Origin: JASEHD01 sp964471945
Lineage (GTDB): Bacteria; Bacteroidota; Ignavibacteria; UBA10030; SZUA-254
DNA length: 43,065 bases
Direction: 5' to 3'
NCBI GenBank assembly: GCA_964471945.1
Contig: CAYYIJ010000010.1
Coordinates: 1-43,065 of the forward strand
Below the pieces are notes generated by a model. It ran no database searches and was not told the DNA's origin. It worked only from the letters and a program-made list of their open reading frames with translations. The translations under genes were made by a program, and so were the position numbers. Shown piece after piece: positions 8,467-18,049 of the stretch (within the stretch, counting starts at the first letter, position 1; each line of letters starts with the position of its first letter).

Positions 8467-9735
8467 TCATGGTTTGGTCCGGAAATGGAATCGGTCAGAT
8501 TGCGATTCACCAAAATCGCTTCTGCGACCCCGCATAATCCTTGCAAATGTCTCTGACGCTGCATTATCAATCGACGAGACCGGATAATATCTGCTTACTT
8601 GCCAGACATAATTTGTATCTTTGGGTAATCCGAGTCCATACGCAGAAAAATTAGGGATACTAATGTTCGCTCCCGTAGTATAGATGTAATATGATGGACC
8701 TTCCCAAATATTTTGATTATTAAACCTTACAACATTTACTCCCTCACCACCACCTTGAGTCCAGGTAAAGATTGTGGCTGTATCCACATTGGTTGTATTA
8801 TCAGCAGGTGTAGTTAAACGAGGTGGGGATTCTAGTTTGAGGATGACATTGCTTGTACCATTTTCAATGTTTGTTTTTCTAAACCTGCTAAAAATTCTAT
8901 AGGAATATGATGAAATATCCAGAGCATATTTTACACCCGAGATAACCGGGACGGTAAATGCAAAAGCATCTGCTGTTGCATTTATTTTACTGCCAAGGTG
9001 AACGTATGCCGAATCAAATATCGCATAAAGGTATAAGCTGTAGGATGTAACATTTTGCGGTTTAACAATACTCCCGCTAATGTTCGTCTCCGTAGGATCG
9101 GATAGTTCGTTCTGTAAAAAATTGTTACCCCTCGAAGTGTCACTGGAGTTGATAGTAAGAATTTTTACTGCATGCCCATCAAAAGCCGAGGGGTTGCCAT
9201 CTGCCCCAGCGGTGTACCGAAGAACATAAAGTTTTCCGTTCAGTGTCGCCGAGGTAGAACCCGATGTATAAATATCAATCGTATATTCTCCTGTCGTCAA
9301 GTCAGCATCTGTTATCCAATATTCAGTACCGGAAACGAAAAACACGCGTGTAATTTTCCCATGGCTGACTGGAACAATCCCCTTGATCCACCCAAATACA
9401 GCAACTGGTGGTGGAAGATAAAATGTATATTCAATCCTAAGTTTTGGATCAGGGCGGTGTAAACCTTTATATATAGTTACACTTTTCTGAGCACTTAGAA
9501 TTGCGGCAATATCGTATGGTGGCATAACATTAGGAATCGAAAATGCACCATTTCCGTCTGTAGTAACTGGCGTTTTCCCTTGAATAACAATTAGAGCTCC
9601 ATTGATAGCTTTCCCAGAAAAATCTTTCACAGATCCATTAAGATTTAGTGCAGTGGGACCTGTTGGACCTTCATCTTTTTTACATCCAATAGTTATTAAG
9701 CATGTAATCAATAAAATTATTGTGAATCGTTTCAT
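8467..9735 (-). CDS. Lipoprotein with carboxypeptidase-regulatory-like domain
   Basis: Predicted lipoprotein, 422 aa. The signal peptide MKRFTIILLITCLITIGC ends in a lipobox with Cys18, followed by KKDEGPTGP, a flexible tether. Residues about 32-90 (LNGSVKDFSGKAINGALIVIQGK) resemble the carboxypeptidase regulatory-like beta-sandwich. The remainder is beta-rich with an Ig/FnIII-like module near PADNTTNVDTATIFTW, and no catalytic motif. The ATG at 9735 is chosen over the upstream ATG at 9756 because it opens the signal peptide and has AAGGG before it. It lies between two paralogous TPR-like genes on the same strand, suggesting that a two-gene unit was duplicated or that the lipoprotein was inserted. 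Confidence 0.82.
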   Translation of the reverse strand: MKRFTIILLITCLITIGCKKDEGPTGPTALNLNGSVKDFSGKAINGALIVIQGKTPVTTDGNGAFSIPNVMPPYDIAAILSAQKSVTIYKGLHRPDPKLRIEYTFYLPPPVAVFGWIKGIVPVSHGKITRVFFVSGTEYWITDADLTTGEYTIDIYTSGSTSATLNGKLYVLRYTAGADGNPSAFDGHAVKILTINSSDTSRGNNFLQNELSDPTETNISGSIVKPQNVTSYSLYLYAIFDSAYVHLGSKINATADAFAFTVPVISGVKYALDISSYSYRIFSRFRKTNIENGTSNVILKLESPPRLTTPADNTTNVDTATIFTWTQGGGEGVNVVRFNNQNIWEGPSYYIYTTGANISIPNFSAYGLGLPKDTNYVWQVSRYYPVSSIDNAASETFARIMRGRRSDFGESQSDRFHFRTKP

Positions 9736-9783
9736 CTCGTTTCCCTTTGCAAACATTTTTGATTCTCAAATAATCTTCTATTA

Positions 9784-10332
9784 TTAATCCCAATATGATT
9801 GTGGGGTTTCTTTTTTATCTTCTTCATTACCGCTCGAAATAATTACAACTGCGATAACTGCTACCACAACACCGCCAGCAGCAATCCACACCCAGGTATT
9901 TTTATACCACGCTTTTTTTTCTACTTCTTCTTTCTTCCCCTCGCTCTTTACTTTTTGTACCAATTCGATAAAGGTAGGAGTATCTCGTTCTGGATTGGCT
10001 GTGTAGGTCGGAACAAGTTCGAGTAATTTCCTTATCGTGTTTTCTGCCTGATCAAGATAATCTTTGCCGAGGTAAGTTTTAGCCAATAGCTCATGCACCC
10101 TTGCTTTTTGTTGAATGGTAATGTCTTTCTCAGCAAGGCACTGGTTTAAAATATTGATCGCATCATCGAAAAAGCCATCATAAAATTTTTTTTCAGCCTC
10201 ATTAATATTTTCTTCACATCCTCCTTTTATTTGTGCCACCGCTCCTGCTACGGGATGAAGGATTAAGACAACAACAAGAGTCCAAGCTATTATTGCTCCT
10301 ATACCGCCACGTTTGAACTTCAATTTAGACAT
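9784..10332 (-). CDS. Membrane-anchored TPR-like periplasmic protein, paralogue 1
   Basis: Small envelope protein, 182 aa, with the same layout as the protein at 7868-8437. It has an N-terminal membrane or signal segment (about 11-34, ending AVAQ), a helical TPR-like domain (39-130), a charged linker, a membrane helix (146-167) and a short acidic tail. The NPERDTPTFIELVQKV stretch is the region most conserved between the paralogues. The ATG at 10332 lies 33 bp downstream of the pseudokinase gene, so the two are almost certainly cotranscribed. If the N-terminal segment is cleaved, the TPR part faces the periplasm, as do the PEGA repeats of its neighbour. Confidence 0.82.
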   Translation of the reverse strand: MSKLKFKRGGIGAIIAWTLVVVLILHPVAGAVAQIKGGCEENINEAEKKFYDGFFDDAINILNQCLAEKDITIQQKARVHELLAKTYLGKDYLDQAENTIRKLLELVPTYTANPERDTPTFIELVQKVKSEGKKEEVEKKAWYKNTWVWIAAGGVVVAVIAVVIISSGNEEDKKETPQSYWD

Positions 10333-10365
10333 TCTGTTCTACTGATGCTGAATTAGTTTTGTTCA

Positions 10366-12783
10366 TTATTTGAGTTTCTTTAAAGTAAATTTAATTGGCT
10401 GTGTTAAATCTTTCTCAAAGTTAAGGATTTTTGGTCCTTCAACACTAGCATAATCCTTTATTCGTACTTCAATCTTTCGTTTTCCGCAACGAGTTTTAAT
10501 GGTTGCCGGTGTATATTTTCCTTCAGATTTATCATCGATAAAAATTTCACCTCTAACTGGATTCCCATCTGCATCATGGGCAGTTACAGTTAATGTTACA
10601 AATTTATCAAAATCTATCATAATTTCCAACAATTCATCTTGTTTAATTTGGATCTCATTTTCCCAATTCCCATAAGAAGGATGCGTAACTTTCAAGTAAT
10701 GATTCCCCGCTGCAATTTCTATTGTATAAGGCACTTCTGTGTCTGTCTTTTTTAAAAGACCATCTATGTGGATAGAACCAAAAGGTTTAACACGAACCTT
10801 CAAATTTCCGGTTAATGGTGTCAAATTTATTTTGTAGTTATGAATTAGATTCTGCGAAATTATTATAGAAGTATCAAATTCTCTAAATCCACTTCTGTTT
10901 ATTTTTATTTTATGTTTACCTGTGGAAATCTGAAAATTATTCAGGGGAGTGATGCCAGCATCTTTACCATCAATTTTAATATTAGCTCCTTCAGGTAGTG
11001 ATGTGATCATCAGTGTTCCTGCCGGGGTTAGCGTCAGATCGATAGCAATCGGTTTATTTGGTTGAATAGAAACGTGAAGAAGTGTATCCTTATATCCATC
11101 GAGTGCAATTCTAACACGGTAAGAGCCAGGGGCTAACTTCCAATCATCATAAGGCGTTACACCAGCTAATTGATTATTAATAAGAACATTCGCTCCCGGA
11201 ACATTTGATGTAATTTTTAGCTTTGGTGTTGTTGCCTCAAGAGATGAGAGTGTATACCGCAAATCGTTACGCCCTTTTTTCAGATGGATAGTCCGAGATT
11301 CCCCCTGATAGCCATCACGTAATATGGATAATTGATGTTGCCCGATAGACATTTCAAAATTCTGTAATTGTAACGGAGGGATTGTATCATTATCTATTAC
11401 AACAATCGCATCAGGTGGGATGATGCTCATCGAGACATTCGCTGCAGAATCGAGTATAATAGCGATAGATAGTTTTTGTCCTTCACTAAGCCTCATGGAA
11501 GTATCTTTTGTGAAATATCCTTCCTTCTGGAGCTTGATCGAGATACCTCCAGAATCAACAGAATAATCTTCAAGCGGAGTTTGTTTACCTAATTGAAGTC
11601 CATTCACATAAATAATTGCACCAACCGGTTCAGTTGATATCGAGATCAAAGTTTTAGGTGGTGCAAACACAAAAAACCAAAGAGCAACCGCAATAATACC
11701 AACACCAACGACAGCAGCCTTTATTGCTTTCTTAGGGCTGGTCAGTATCGATTCAATCTTTTTACCCATCCATAGAATAACAGCGGTAGCTAATCCAGTG
11801 ATGAAAGCACTAACGAGTTTATCGCGGGTAGGTTGTGGGAGAAGCTGTTTCTTCTGTTGTGTTCGAGCTAACGACTCTTTCCCGCTATGTTTGATTTTAA
11901 ACTTAGTTTGATTTTTTACAATATTCGGAATAACAACACCCCAACGCTGGTCTTTTTCTGAAGATTTATATGATTGTATCGATTCAAACAATTTTAAAAA
12001 ATTATCAATCGAAGAGGGACGCTTATTTGGTTCTTCATTCAGCGGTGTTTCAAGAACAGACGATATACCTGTCCATGGTTGTCCTTCTTTTCGTTGAGAA
12101 GGATCAAATCCTTCTAACATTCTGAATGATAATACGGCAAGTGTGTAAATGTCGGATGGTGCGCTTACATAATCTCCTTTCCTATCTTCCGGTGCGTAAT
12201 ATGCTTGTTTGAATTGCGCAGCTTCGTCAGTAGGTAACTCTTTGAATGGCACGCCAACATTCGCAAGTGTAGCAATAATTCCACCTGAATCATCTAATGT
12301 TAAAACGATATTCCCTGGCGAAAGATCTCGAATCCATATCCTTTGACTATGTGCCAGTGATAATGTTTTAGCAAGTTGGCTAATAATCGTATATGTGTCT
12401 TTCGGCGACAATTTACCGAATTGATCTAATATTTCTGCAAGTGTTACACCGATAACAAAATCAGTAACAATAAATTGTCTTGGCTCATCGTCTATATAGG
12501 CAGTGCCGTAATTGATGTTTTGGATAAAATTGCTCCCTGGATAACGGTCGGATAAGAATTTAAGCATCTCGCCCTTGAATAAAAATTGCTTCACGATTTG
12601 ATCATTGTAAATCAGTTTTCGGTGTAAAATACGGATAGCAACTGTTTTATTCTTAACAGTATCGAATGCAACAAAAGTGGAGTTGAAATCTCCTCGCACT
12701 AAAAAAGAGCGTAATTCATATCTATCAAATTTTCGATGTGTTAATAAATTGTACTCATCAGTAGTAAGTTTTATTGTTTTCAT
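10366..12783 (-). CDS. Membrane pseudokinase with periplasmic PEGA repeats
   Basis: Protein of 805 aa built like a Hanks-type Ser/Thr kinase receptor. The kinase-like domain is about 20-270. It keeps the catalytic-loop Asp153 and Asn158 (IRDLSPGN), the APE motif (197-199) and helix-F DIYTL. However, the VAIK lysine is Arg51 (VAIR), the glycine loop is absent, HRD reads IRD and DFG reads NVG (175-177). It is therefore probably a pseudokinase. Hydrophobic segments lie at about 325-340 and 355-375. The C-terminal 430 residues are about six PEGA-type beta modules (for example SISTEPVGAIIYVNG, ITSNVPGANVLINNQ, ITSLPEGANIKIDG), presumably periplasmic. It is first in a minus-strand run and divergent from the hybrid histidine kinase. 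The ATG at 12783 has no clear ribosome site. Confidence 0.88.
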   Translation of the reverse strand: MKTIKLTTDEYNLLTHRKFDRYELRSFLVRGDFNSTFVAFDTVKNKTVAIRILHRKLIYNDQIVKQFLFKGEMLKFLSDRYPGSNFIQNINYGTAYIDDEPRQFIVTDFVIGVTLAEILDQFGKLSPKDTYTIISQLAKTLSLAHSQRIWIRDLSPGNIVLTLDDSGGIIATLANVGVPFKELPTDEAAQFKQAYYAPEDRKGDYVSAPSDIYTLAVLSFRMLEGFDPSQRKEGQPWTGISSVLETPLNEEPNKRPSSIDNFLKLFESIQSYKSSEKDQRWGVVIPNIVKNQTKFKIKHSGKESLARTQQKKQLLPQPTRDKLVSAFITGLATAVILWMGKKIESILTSPKKAIKAAVVGVGIIAVALWFFVFAPPKTLISISTEPVGAIIYVNGLQLGKQTPLEDYSVDSGGISIKLQKEGYFTKDTSMRLSEGQKLSIAIILDSAANVSMSIIPPDAIVVIDNDTIPPLQLQNFEMSIGQHQLSILRDGYQGESRTIHLKKGRNDLRYTLSSLEATTPKLKITSNVPGANVLINNQLAGVTPYDDWKLAPGSYRVRIALDGYKDTLLHVSIQPNKPIAIDLTLTPAGTLMITSLPEGANIKIDGKDAGITPLNNFQISTGKHKIKINRSGFREFDTSIIISQNLIHNYKINLTPLTGNLKVRVKPFGSIHIDGLLKKTDTEVPYTIEIAAGNHYLKVTHPSYGNWENEIQIKQDELLEIMIDFDKFVTLTVTAHDADGNPVRGEIFIDDKSEGKYTPATIKTRCGKRKIEVRIKDYASVEGPKILNFEKDLTQPIKFTLKKLK

Positions 12784-12941
12784 GATTTTATGTTGTTATT
12801 CACCGAGCGATAGAATCACAATTAATGAAAATCCTCATAATTTGGCATTTTTTAATTCGACTTTTAAAATGTAATAAATTTTATTTTAATATCAAATAAC
12901 TTAAATTTTGATACTCATGTCTTTTCTTCTTACATTTTAAC

Positions 12942-15218
12942 ATGATAAAGTTGGTACGAAAATTCTTAACAGGTATTCGAGTATTTTACAAATCAATGGG
13001 GTTAATTGAACAAGCACAAATTGTTGCCTCTACAGCCGTTATTGTAGGTATGATTACATTAATCAGCGTGAGAGTAATGGGAGGTGAACAGTTGGGACTA
13101 CTTGATTTTATTAGTGTCGTAACGGTTGGTGTATTTGGATATGTGAGTATCTATTTTGCTCTGAGTTATGGCAGAACACTTGAATCTCAACGTCGTGAAT
13201 TACAAGAATTAAATACTATTGCAGAAGCCGTCAATTATTCAGTTGATCTGAACAATGTCCTCCAATCCGCACTGGTAAAGGTCATGCAGTTAATGCACGC
13301 TGATATGGGCTGGATATACCTATATGAAAATCATAAGTTCGTACTAAAACATTCGTTTGGGGCATCCCCCCTGCTATTTCGCCCTAACTTATTGATCTCC
13401 GATGAAGAATCAAATTGGATCAAAACACCTGGATTGCAAAATTCGGGAACAAAAACCATCAAGGGAAGCACAACACCAGAATTCGCACATTCAGGAATTA
13501 GAATTTTAGCATCCATTCCACTGGTTCGGCAAGGATATTTTGCAGGTGCATTGATCATAGGCAGTAAAGATCAAAAAAAATTTAAGACAAAAAATGTGGC
13601 ACTTATTCAAGCGTTTGGAAATCAAATAAGCGTTGCTTTGAATAATGCATCCTTGTTTGAACAAGTACGTCAATCAGAACAATTATATGCCGACTTGTAT
13701 GAGAATTCACCAGATATGTATCACAGCGTTGATTTTCGGGGTAACGTTGTAAGCTGCAATCAAACTGAGAGTCAGTTGCTCGGCATATCTAAAGAATATA
13801 TGATAGGGAAACCGTTACTGAACCTGTATCATCCTTCTCAGCATGAACATGTAAAAGCAAATCTTAAAAAAATATTCGAACATGGACAGGAATTGAAGGG
13901 TATCGAAGAACAGATTCAGCGATCAGATGGAACTTTAATCGATGTTAGTGTTAATACTTCAATCGTGTACGAGCCAGATGGCAAACCCAAGATTGCACGC
14001 ATGGTATTAAGGGATATAACTGAAAAGAAAAAGATGGAAGCAAAAATTCTCCAAGCCCAAAAAATCGATAGCATAGGAAACCTTGCCGGTGGAATTGCTC
14101 ATGATTTCAATAATATCCTGACAGCAATTTTAGGTTCTGCTTCCATCATGCGCCGACGAATCGCCGATAATCCACGTTTGGAGAAATATGTTGATCTAAT
14201 CGAGACAACGTCGAGGCGAGGGGCAGCGGTTACTCGACAACTCCTAACATTTGCCCGTAAAAGTAACCCGCATATATCTCGCACAGATGTAAACTTGATT
14301 ATAGACCAAACTATAAAATTATTTGAAGTAACCACACCGAAAACAATTCATATCAAATGTAATTTATCCAAAGTGCCACTAATAGTGGAAGCAGACGAGG
14401 GGCAGCTACAACAAACATTTTTAAATCTTTGTTTAAATTCCCGCGATGCAATGCCACAGGGCGGCATTATCGTTATCAACAGCAATTCTGTTAATTTAGG
14501 TAAGAAAGAAGCCGCTCAGCTAACCGACGGCAACCCTGGGGTTTACGCTATGATAACGGTCGCCGACTCGGGTGTCGGTATTCCAAAAAAATTACTGCAT
14601 CGGATATATGAACCATTTTTTACAACTAAAGACCAAGGCAAAGGCACAGGGTTAGGACTATCTGTTGTCTATGGTGTAGTTAAAAGTCATAATGGTTATA
14701 TTAATGTGAGCAGTGAGATTAACAGCGGAACAATATTTTCGATTTTCTTACCAAGTGTTTCTGATCATCAATCAATAAAAAGGGATCAAGTTAATCACGC
14801 GGAAATCATCGGTGGCAAGGAACATATTTTGATAATTGAAGATGAAATTTCAGTTGGTGAAGTTGGTAAGGATATCTTAGAGGAATTAGGTTATAACATA
14901 GAAAGAGCTTTCAACGGTCGGGAAGCGATATCAAAAATCGAAACTTATAGTAAACCTTTCGATCTAATCATTCTTGATATGAATATGCCCCGCATGGGTG
15001 GTCGAGCAACTTTCGATTATATCAAGAAACATCATTCAACAATAAAAGTCTTGGTTTGCAGTGGATATAGCACCACGATGCTTGATGATGGAAAATTTAC
15101 CCAATCCATAGATGGGTTTATTCAGAAACCTTATGAAGTTGATGAATTTGCTAACAAAGTTCGATCTATTCTTGACGCTACGTCAAACGTTCACCAATCA
15201 AACAATAATTTTCAATAA
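12942..15218 (+). CDS. Hybrid histidine kinase (TM, GAF, PAS, HK, receiver)
   Basis: Membrane sensor kinase, 758 aa. Two membrane helices (about 26-45 and 53-75) are followed by GAF (about 95-240), PAS (245-360), HisKA with His387 in GGIAHDFNN, and HATPase with N-box Asn499, DSGVGIP and GKGTGLGLS. A C-terminal receiver has acidic Glu633/Asp634, phosphoacceptor Asp679 and Lys729. There is almost no periplasmic loop, so the signal is probably intramembrane or cytoplasmic. It is divergent from the pseudokinase gene across 158 bp and is followed after 3 nt by the RodZ-like gene. The response regulators at 2866-4564 are candidate partners, which is inference only. Confidence 0.95.
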   Translation: MIKLVRKFLTGIRVFYKSMGLIEQAQIVASTAVIVGMITLISVRVMGGEQLGLLDFISVVTVGVFGYVSIYFALSYGRTLESQRRELQELNTIAEAVNYSVDLNNVLQSALVKVMQLMHADMGWIYLYENHKFVLKHSFGASPLLFRPNLLISDEESNWIKTPGLQNSGTKTIKGSTTPEFAHSGIRILASIPLVRQGYFAGALIIGSKDQKKFKTKNVALIQAFGNQISVALNNASLFEQVRQSEQLYADLYENSPDMYHSVDFRGNVVSCNQTESQLLGISKEYMIGKPLLNLYHPSQHEHVKANLKKIFEHGQELKGIEEQIQRSDGTLIDVSVNTSIVYEPDGKPKIARMVLRDITEKKKMEAKILQAQKIDSIGNLAGGIAHDFNNILTAILGSASIMRRRIADNPRLEKYVDLIETTSRRGAAVTRQLLTFARKSNPHISRTDVNLIIDQTIKLFEVTTPKTIHIKCNLSKVPLIVEADEGQLQQTFLNLCLNSRDAMPQGGIIVINSNSVNLGKKEAAQLTDGNPGVYAMITVADSGVGIPKKLLHRIYEPFFTTKDQGKGTGLGLSVVYGVVKSHNGYINVSSEINSGTIFSIFLPSVSDHQSIKRDQVNHAEIIGGKEHILIIEDEISVGEVGKDILEELGYNIERAFNGREAISKIETYSKPFDLIILDMNMPRMGGRATFDYIKKHHSTIKVLVCSGYSTTMLDDGKFTQSIDGFIQKPYEVDEFANKVRSILDATSNVHQSNNNFQ

Positions 15219-15221
15219 TCC

Positions 15222-16007
15222 ATGAAAACGATCGGAGATAAATTACGGATCGCAAGGAAAAATCAAGATCGTTCACTTGATGATATCGCTTTGGCAACCC
15301 GAATCGACATCAAATATCTCAACGATATTGAAAATGGAAGAACTCCACCTCTACCGATGATTTATGTTCGTGCGTTCATTAAAGCTTACGCTGTACAAGT
15401 TGGATTAAATTCGGATGAATTGCTTGATTCTGACGAATTAAAAATAATCGACCATACTGCGTCCATTGAAAATGGATCAAGACCGATCATATCGGGAGCA
15501 TCAGATAACCAACGAGATTATAAGATCGAACAACCAACAAAAAAGAAATTTCGTTACCGTCAATCAGTTACTCTGTTTGTTCTGATAATAATCATACTTC
15601 TTGGCTTTATTATTTCGATTTTATGGCTACGCGATACTCCCCCTTCTTCTGAAACCGAAGAAATTCCTTTTTCAGATGTAATAAAAGAACATGATTCGGT
15701 TATTGATACCTCTAACATACCATCGACAAAAGTTAAGAATGATAGTCTATGGTTAGAGAGTATATCGAGCGAAAGTGTTTGGGTACGCATTAACATCGAT
15801 GGATTAACAACGAATGAATATTTGTTTCCTCCATTTCATAAGAAAAAGTGGAAAGCGAAACGATACTTTATCGTTTCTATAGGAAATGGAGCAGCCATAT
15901 CGTTTTCATTAAACAATAACCACATTGGACCTTTAAGTACCATTAGGAAACCGATGAGGAATGTCCAATTAGATTGGACAACTTTAAAAAGATTCCAAAA
16001 ACAATAG
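15222..16007 (+). CDS. RodZ-like helix-turn-helix membrane protein
   Basis: Protein of 261 aa with the RodZ layout. A cytoplasmic Xre-like HTH (1-68, IGDKLRIARKNQDRSLDDIA and YLNDIENGR) is followed by a basic stretch, one membrane helix (116-136) and a periplasmic C-terminal beta domain of the DUF4115 type (about 165-255, WVRINIDG, IGNGAAISF). RodZ links MreB to the elongation machinery; whether this copy does so cannot be told because no mreB is nearby. Only 3 nt separate it from the histidine kinase stop, so the two are likely cotranscribed. Confidence 0.85.
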   Translation: MKTIGDKLRIARKNQDRSLDDIALATRIDIKYLNDIENGRTPPLPMIYVRAFIKAYAVQVGLNSDELLDSDELKIIDHTASIENGSRPIISGASDNQRDYKIEQPTKKKFRYRQSVTLFVLIIIILLGFIISILWLRDTPPSSETEEIPFSDVIKEHDSVIDTSNIPSTKVKNDSLWLESISSESVWVRINIDGLTTNEYLFPPFHKKKWKAKRYFIVSIGNGAAISFSLNNNHIGPLSTIRKPMRNVQLDWTTLKRFQKQ

Positions 16008-16027
16008 AGCGCAAATGAAAAAGAACA

Positions 16028-18046
16028 ATGAAGATTGATCAATCAATAATAAAGAAAGCTCAGGAACTCAGGGAAAAAATACATCATCACGATTATTTGT
16101 ACTTTGTTCTGGGACAACCAGAAATAAGTGATGAGCAGTATGACTCTATGATGCGGGAACTGCAAGAGATAGAAACAAAATATCCACAGTCAATAACAGC
16201 CGACTCACCTACTCAACGGGTTGGTGGTATTCCAACCAAAGAATTTCCAACAGTAAAACATTCATCGCCTATGTTGAGCTTGTCTAATACATATTCAGAA
16301 AAAGATATTCGGGATTTCGATCGTAGGATTCGCAATCTTCTTCCGAACGAAAAGTATGAATACGTGTGTGAATTGAAATTTGATGGTGTCTCATTAAGTC
16401 TTCTATACATTGATTGCATCCTTACTATCGGAGCAACACGCGGCGATGGAGCACAGGGAGACGATATCACAATGAATACAAAAACAATTCGCACTATCCC
16501 GCTCCGTCTTGAAACAACGAAACCCATATTAAAAGACTGCGAAGTTCGTGGTGAAGTAATAATGTATAAAACTGATTTTGAGCGGATGAATGTGGAAAGA
16601 GTCCGTAACGAAGAAAAAATATTTGCAAATCCGCGTAATTCTGTAGCTGGGACATTGAAGCTTCAAGACCCGAAAATTGTAGCAACTCGACCATTACGAT
16701 TCTTTGCCTACTTACTTTTTAGCGAAAACAAAACACAAAAGAGCCATTTTGAAAACCTCAAACTTCTCAAGCAATTAGGATTTTTAGTCGACGACCATGC
16801 TAAATTATTCGAGAATATCGATGAGGTAATTGAACATTGGAAAAGCTGGGAAAATAAAAGAGAAACACTTCCTTTTGATATTGATGGGATCGTTGTCAAA
16901 ATTGATTCAATCGAGCAGCAAGAAAAATTGGGTGCGATTGCGAAAAGCCCGCGATGGGCGATAGCATGTAAATTTGCGTCAAGGAAAGCCGAAACTAAAC
17001 TAACAGATATTCGGCTGCAAGTAGGCCGGACTGGCACGATTACCCCCGTAGCAGAATTAGAACCTGTTTACATCGGTGGTACAACTATAAGTCGAGCTTC
17101 ACTCTACAACGAGGACTATATCCGTAATTTTGATATTCGCATCGGTGATATTGTTATTGTCGAACGAGGCGGTGATGTTATTCCGAAAGTGACTTCGGTA
17201 GTAATAGATAAACGACCGAGACAGACAAGACCATATACTTTCCCTATAACATGCCCTGAGTGCGGCACAAAATTAATTAAGTTCCAGGATGAAGCAAATT
17301 ATTTTTGTGTAAATATTGAATGTCCAGAACAAATACGGGGACGAATCCAACATTGGTGTGCTCGTGGTGCGATGGACATCGAGGGACTCGGAGAAGCTGC
17401 GATTGATCAACTTGTTACTGATAAATTCATACGCAATGTCGCCGACCTCTATGACATCCACAAAAATAAATACAAATTAATAATGCTTGAACGTTGGGGA
17501 GAAAAAAGTGTCTGTAATCTCTTGGAAGGCATTGAGAACAGTAAACAACGTCCTTTTAATCGCACTCTTTTTTCATTAGGGATTAAACACGTCGGGGTAA
17601 CAGTTGCCCAAGTAATAGTAGATCATTTCAACGACATCAACGAATTGATGAAAGCAACACAGGAAGATTTACAAATGATACACGAGATCGGACCAAAGAT
17701 TGCAGAAAGTATTTATAGTTTCTTCAGGTATGATCACAACAGACAATTAATAGAACGTCTGCGTACTGCAGGAGTAAAATTATCGCAAGAAGGAAAAAAA
17801 ATAGATGGTGTGCTTGCAGGAAAAACTATTTTAATAACCGGAACTCTCAATAATATGAGTCGAGAACAAGCAAAACAAGTTATTGAAAAACTTGGTGGTA
17901 AGGTAGCACCCAATATTTCAAAAAAAGTTGATATATTGATAGTAGGTGAAGCGGCAGGTACAAAGCTTGAGAAGGCGAAGAAATTAAAAATTGAAATCTG
18001 GAATGAAGAAAAGTTTTTTGAAATAATAGGAAATCGAAAAGGATAA
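16028..18046 (+). CDS. ligA: NAD-dependent DNA ligase
   Basis: Seals nicks in DNA using NAD+, essential in replication and repair. The protein has 672 aa, normal for LigA. Domains in order: Ia (1-70, with HHDYLYFVLGQPEISDEQYD), adenylation domain with nucleophile Lys117 in ELKFDG, OB fold (GRTGTITPVAELEPV), four-cysteine zinc finger (Cys409, 412, 427, 432), helix-hairpin-helix region and a C-terminal BRCT domain (about 592-670, GKTILITGTL). It is 3 nt from the downstream GT9-like gene. The start ATG lacks a strong ribosome site. Confidence 0.98.
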   Translation: MKIDQSIIKKAQELREKIHHHDYLYFVLGQPEISDEQYDSMMRELQEIETKYPQSITADSPTQRVGGIPTKEFPTVKHSSPMLSLSNTYSEKDIRDFDRRIRNLLPNEKYEYVCELKFDGVSLSLLYIDCILTIGATRGDGAQGDDITMNTKTIRTIPLRLETTKPILKDCEVRGEVIMYKTDFERMNVERVRNEEKIFANPRNSVAGTLKLQDPKIVATRPLRFFAYLLFSENKTQKSHFENLKLLKQLGFLVDDHAKLFENIDEVIEHWKSWENKRETLPFDIDGIVVKIDSIEQQEKLGAIAKSPRWAIACKFASRKAETKLTDIRLQVGRTGTITPVAELEPVYIGGTTISRASLYNEDYIRNFDIRIGDIVIVERGGDVIPKVTSVVIDKRPRQTRPYTFPITCPECGTKLIKFQDEANYFCVNIECPEQIRGRIQHWCARGAMDIEGLGEAAIDQLVTDKFIRNVADLYDIHKNKYKLIMLERWGEKSVCNLLEGIENSKQRPFNRTLFSLGIKHVGVTVAQVIVDHFNDINELMKATQEDLQMIHEIGPKIAESIYSFFRYDHNRQLIERLRTAGVKLSQEGKKIDGVLAGKTILITGTLNNMSREQAKQVIEKLGGKVAPNISKKVDILIVGEAAGTKLEKAKKLKIEIWNEEKFFEIIGNRKG

Positions 18047-18049
18047 GAA

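Noticed and set aside
2769..12941. Sigma-54 (GG-N10-GC) promoters near the sigma-54 regulator
   Set aside because: I scanned the gaps of this locus on the coding strand and found no convincing -24/-12 pair; the TGGCA-like strings lack a GC at the right spacing.
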